DNA from: Methanofollis aquaemaris
GTDB taxonomy: Archaea > Halobacteriota > Methanomicrobia > Methanomicrobiales > Methanofollaceae
NCBI RefSeq assembly: GCF_017357525.1
Contig: NZ_CP036172.1
Span: 1,276,561-1,340,560 of the forward strand
Length of the DNA stretch: 64,000 nucleotides
Direction of reading: 5' to 3'
Part shown: in pieces, positions 62,722 through 64,000 of the stretch
Layout: every line of letters begins with the position of its first letter
Numbering within the stretch: the stretch's first letter is position 1
Position numbers and translations under genes: made by a program
Notes under the pieces: generated by a model
Database searches by the model: none
What the model saw: the letters and a program-made list of their open reading frames with translations, nothing else
What the model was told of the DNA's origin: nothing

Positions 62722-63711
62722 TCAGACGACGTACTTGCCGAGCAGACGGATCGAGTTGGTCATGTCGGGACCGAGTGGGGACCCGAAGATGATCTGGGTG
62801 ACACCGGCAGCCTTGAGATCTTCGCACTTCTGGGCAACCATGTCAGGGGTGCCTGCGATGGTGAAGGCGTCGATCTCGGCGTCGGTGACGAGGCCACCGA
62901 CGGCCTTGAAGTCGAAGCGACCAAGGGCGTCCTTGATGGCGGCAACATTGCCGGCGTCGAGGCCGTGGCGCTCAAGGAGTGCTGGCGGGGAGCCTGCGGC
63001 GATGAATGCAGCGACGATCTTCGCGGCGTTGCGGGCCTTCTTCTCGCTCTTGTCGATGGACATAGCGGTGTAGGCACCGACGTCGTGCTTCTTGCGACCT
63101 GCGGCTTCCTGGGCTGCCTTGATGATCGGGATGGCGATCTCGAAGTCCTTGGGGTTGGAAGCGTTGATGAGGGAACCCTCACCCATGGTTCCGGCGAGCT
63201 CGAGCATCTTGGGGCCCTGGGCACCGATGTACACGGGGATACCCTTCTTGCCGGGGAGCTGGACGCCGGTGAGCTTGGCACCGTCGTAGTCGAAGAACTG
63301 CATCTCGCCGGTCTTCTTGACTTCTTCACCTGAACAGAGCGCACGGATCTGCTGGACACCTTCTCTCAGACGAGCGACGGGCTTCTCGCCCTGGATCGCG
63401 ATCTTCGGGAGGGTCGAGAGGTCGCCGGGTCCGATACCGAGAACGGCACGGCCGTCGGAGATCTCGTTCAGGGTGCACATGAACGACGCAATGGACGCCG
63501 GGGTGTCGGTGAAGGTGTTCATGATGCCCGGGCCCATCTTGATCGTGTCGGTGCTCATTGCAATAGCCGCCAGGGTCGGGTAGCAGTGGCGGTTGTTATA
63601 GTGGTTGGTGATCCACGCGTAGTCGATGTCCTTCGATTCCGCGAGCTTGGTGTAATTGACAACCTGCTTTACGCTGATGTTGCCTGGCACAAATTCAATT
63701 CCATAACTCAA
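62722..63711 (-). CDS. mer: F420-dependent methylene-H4MPT reductase
   Basis: Mer reduces methylene-H4MPT to methyl-H4MPT with F420H2. The 329-residue protein is a bacterial luciferase-like F420 enzyme; markers are YGIEFVPGNISVKQVVNYTK, the ITNHYNNRHCYPTLAAIA stretch, GIGPGDLSTLPKI and the C-terminal SPLGPDMTNSIRLLGKYV. Initiation is at TTG 63711: GAGGTG lies 7 bases upstream and no in-frame ATG fits. A minus-strand TATA box, ATACTTTTATCTTTG, lies near 63745-63758. Confidence 0.96.
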   Translation of the reverse strand: MSYGIEFVPGNISVKQVVNYTKLAESKDIDYAWITNHYNNRHCYPTLAAIAMSTDTIKMGPGIMNTFTDTPASIASFMCTLNEISDGRAVLGIGPGDLSTLPKIAIQGEKPVARLREGVQQIRALCSGEEVKKTGEMQFFDYDGAKLTGVQLPGKKGIPVYIGAQGPKMLELAGTMGEGSLINASNPKDFEIAIPIIKAAQEAAGRKKHDVGAYTAMSIDKSEKKARNAAKIVAAFIAAGSPPALLERHGLDAGNVAAIKDALGRFDFKAVGGLVTDAEIDAFTIAGTPDMVAQKCEDLKAAGVTQIIFGSPLGPDMTNSIRLLGKYVV

Positions 63712-63744
63712 GGCATTTCACCTCAGAGAGAGTAGTTATCGCAC

Positions 63745-63758
63745 AAAGATAAAAGTAT
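63745..63758 (-). promoter_or_regulatory. mer TATA box
   Basis: On the minus strand the AT-rich box ATACTTTTATCTTT lies about 35-47 bases before the TTG start and predicts a start of transcription just upstream of the ribosome binding site. Confidence 0.5.
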
Positions 63759-63970
63759 TGTCATTCGAACTAGAATACCAGAGAATAAAGGGGATACAGA
63801 CCATTCCCGGACATCACAGAGATTTGACATAGGACATGAGGTAGAGAAGCCCTATGCATCGCGAACAGAGAAAAGGAGAAGTATTTATGATCACCGGCCC
63901 AAATACCCAAGATATGTTTACAGCTCGGGCGGCGAATCGATCGCAATCGCACCGGGCGGAGTGGGTATAG

Positions 63971-64000
63971 ATGCGAGTCTTGGCAATCGGACTGGGGGGT
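63971..64000 (+). CDS. Start of a gene cut by the window edge
   Basis: ATG 63971 opens MRVLAIGLGG, a Rossmann/tubulin-type nucleotide-binding start, and the frame is open to the edge. It resembles the first residues of FtsZ/tubulin-like proteins, but ten residues are too few to decide. Confidence 0.35.
   Translation, partial: MRVLAIGLGG

Overview
The window comes from a hydrogenotrophic methanogenic archaeon, most likely a high-GC member of the Methanomicrobiales (Methanofollis/Methanoculleus-like; the genus is inference). It carries most of the CO2-to-methane pathway: formylmethanofuran dehydrogenase (fwd), formyltransferase (ftr), F420-dependent methylene-H4MPT dehydrogenase (mtd) and reductase (mer), methyl-H4MPT:CoM methyltransferase (mtr), methyl-CoM reductase (mcr) and heterodisulfide reductase (hdrABC, mvhD). 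Only mch is missing from the set.

Layout. 1-2366: AT-rich left edge with a truncated membrane-protein ORF, a GC-rich dispersed repeat and a secreted protein. 2367-13265: ftr on the minus strand, divergent from one long plus-strand operon, ferredoxin-fwdF-hdrC-hdrB-hdrA-mvhD-fwdD-fwdB-fwdA-fwdC, which interleaves the first and last redox enzymes of the pathway. 13619-18531: mcrBDCGA. 18768-24397: mtrEDCBAF, then an unusual fused gene (a second MtrA cobamide domain joined to MtrG), then mtrH. 24886-34826: a corrinoid-type ABC uptake module. BtuC and BtuD homologues and a TIM-barrel protein lie on the minus strand. Divergent from them are four large exported proteins: two carry DUF4430 (transcobalamin beta-like) domains, and one joins an alpha/alpha-toroid repeat domain to a BtuF-like binding protein. 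34835-44075: mixed genes (DUF362-ferredoxin, LemA/DUF2207 pair, flavodoxin-FMN barrel fusion, trpF, F390-synthetase-like ligase, YwbE, AEC transporter, small hypotheticals). 44616-58997: the classical archaeal ribosomal protein superoperon on the minus strand, from L3 down to SecY-AdkA-DUF106-Cmk. 58998-60242: a structured non-coding leader region and a Tfx-family regulator. 60243-64000: mtd, a GalT-like gene, mer and the first codons of another gene.

How it fits together. Fwd/Hdr/MvhD form the ferredoxin-coupled CO2-reduction and CoM-S-S-CoB-reduction machinery. Ftr, Mtd and Mer carry the C1 unit on H4MPT. Mtr transfers it through a cobamide to CoM, and Mcr releases methane. The putative corrinoid uptake island lies directly downstream of mtr, whose MtrA subunit needs a cobamide. 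The most unusual signals are the MtrA-MtrG fusion with its near-identical MtrA duplicate, and the surface corrinoid-capture cluster built from the same two fold types as animal intrinsic factor/transcobalamin. No tRNA, rRNA, CRISPR array or transposase was found.
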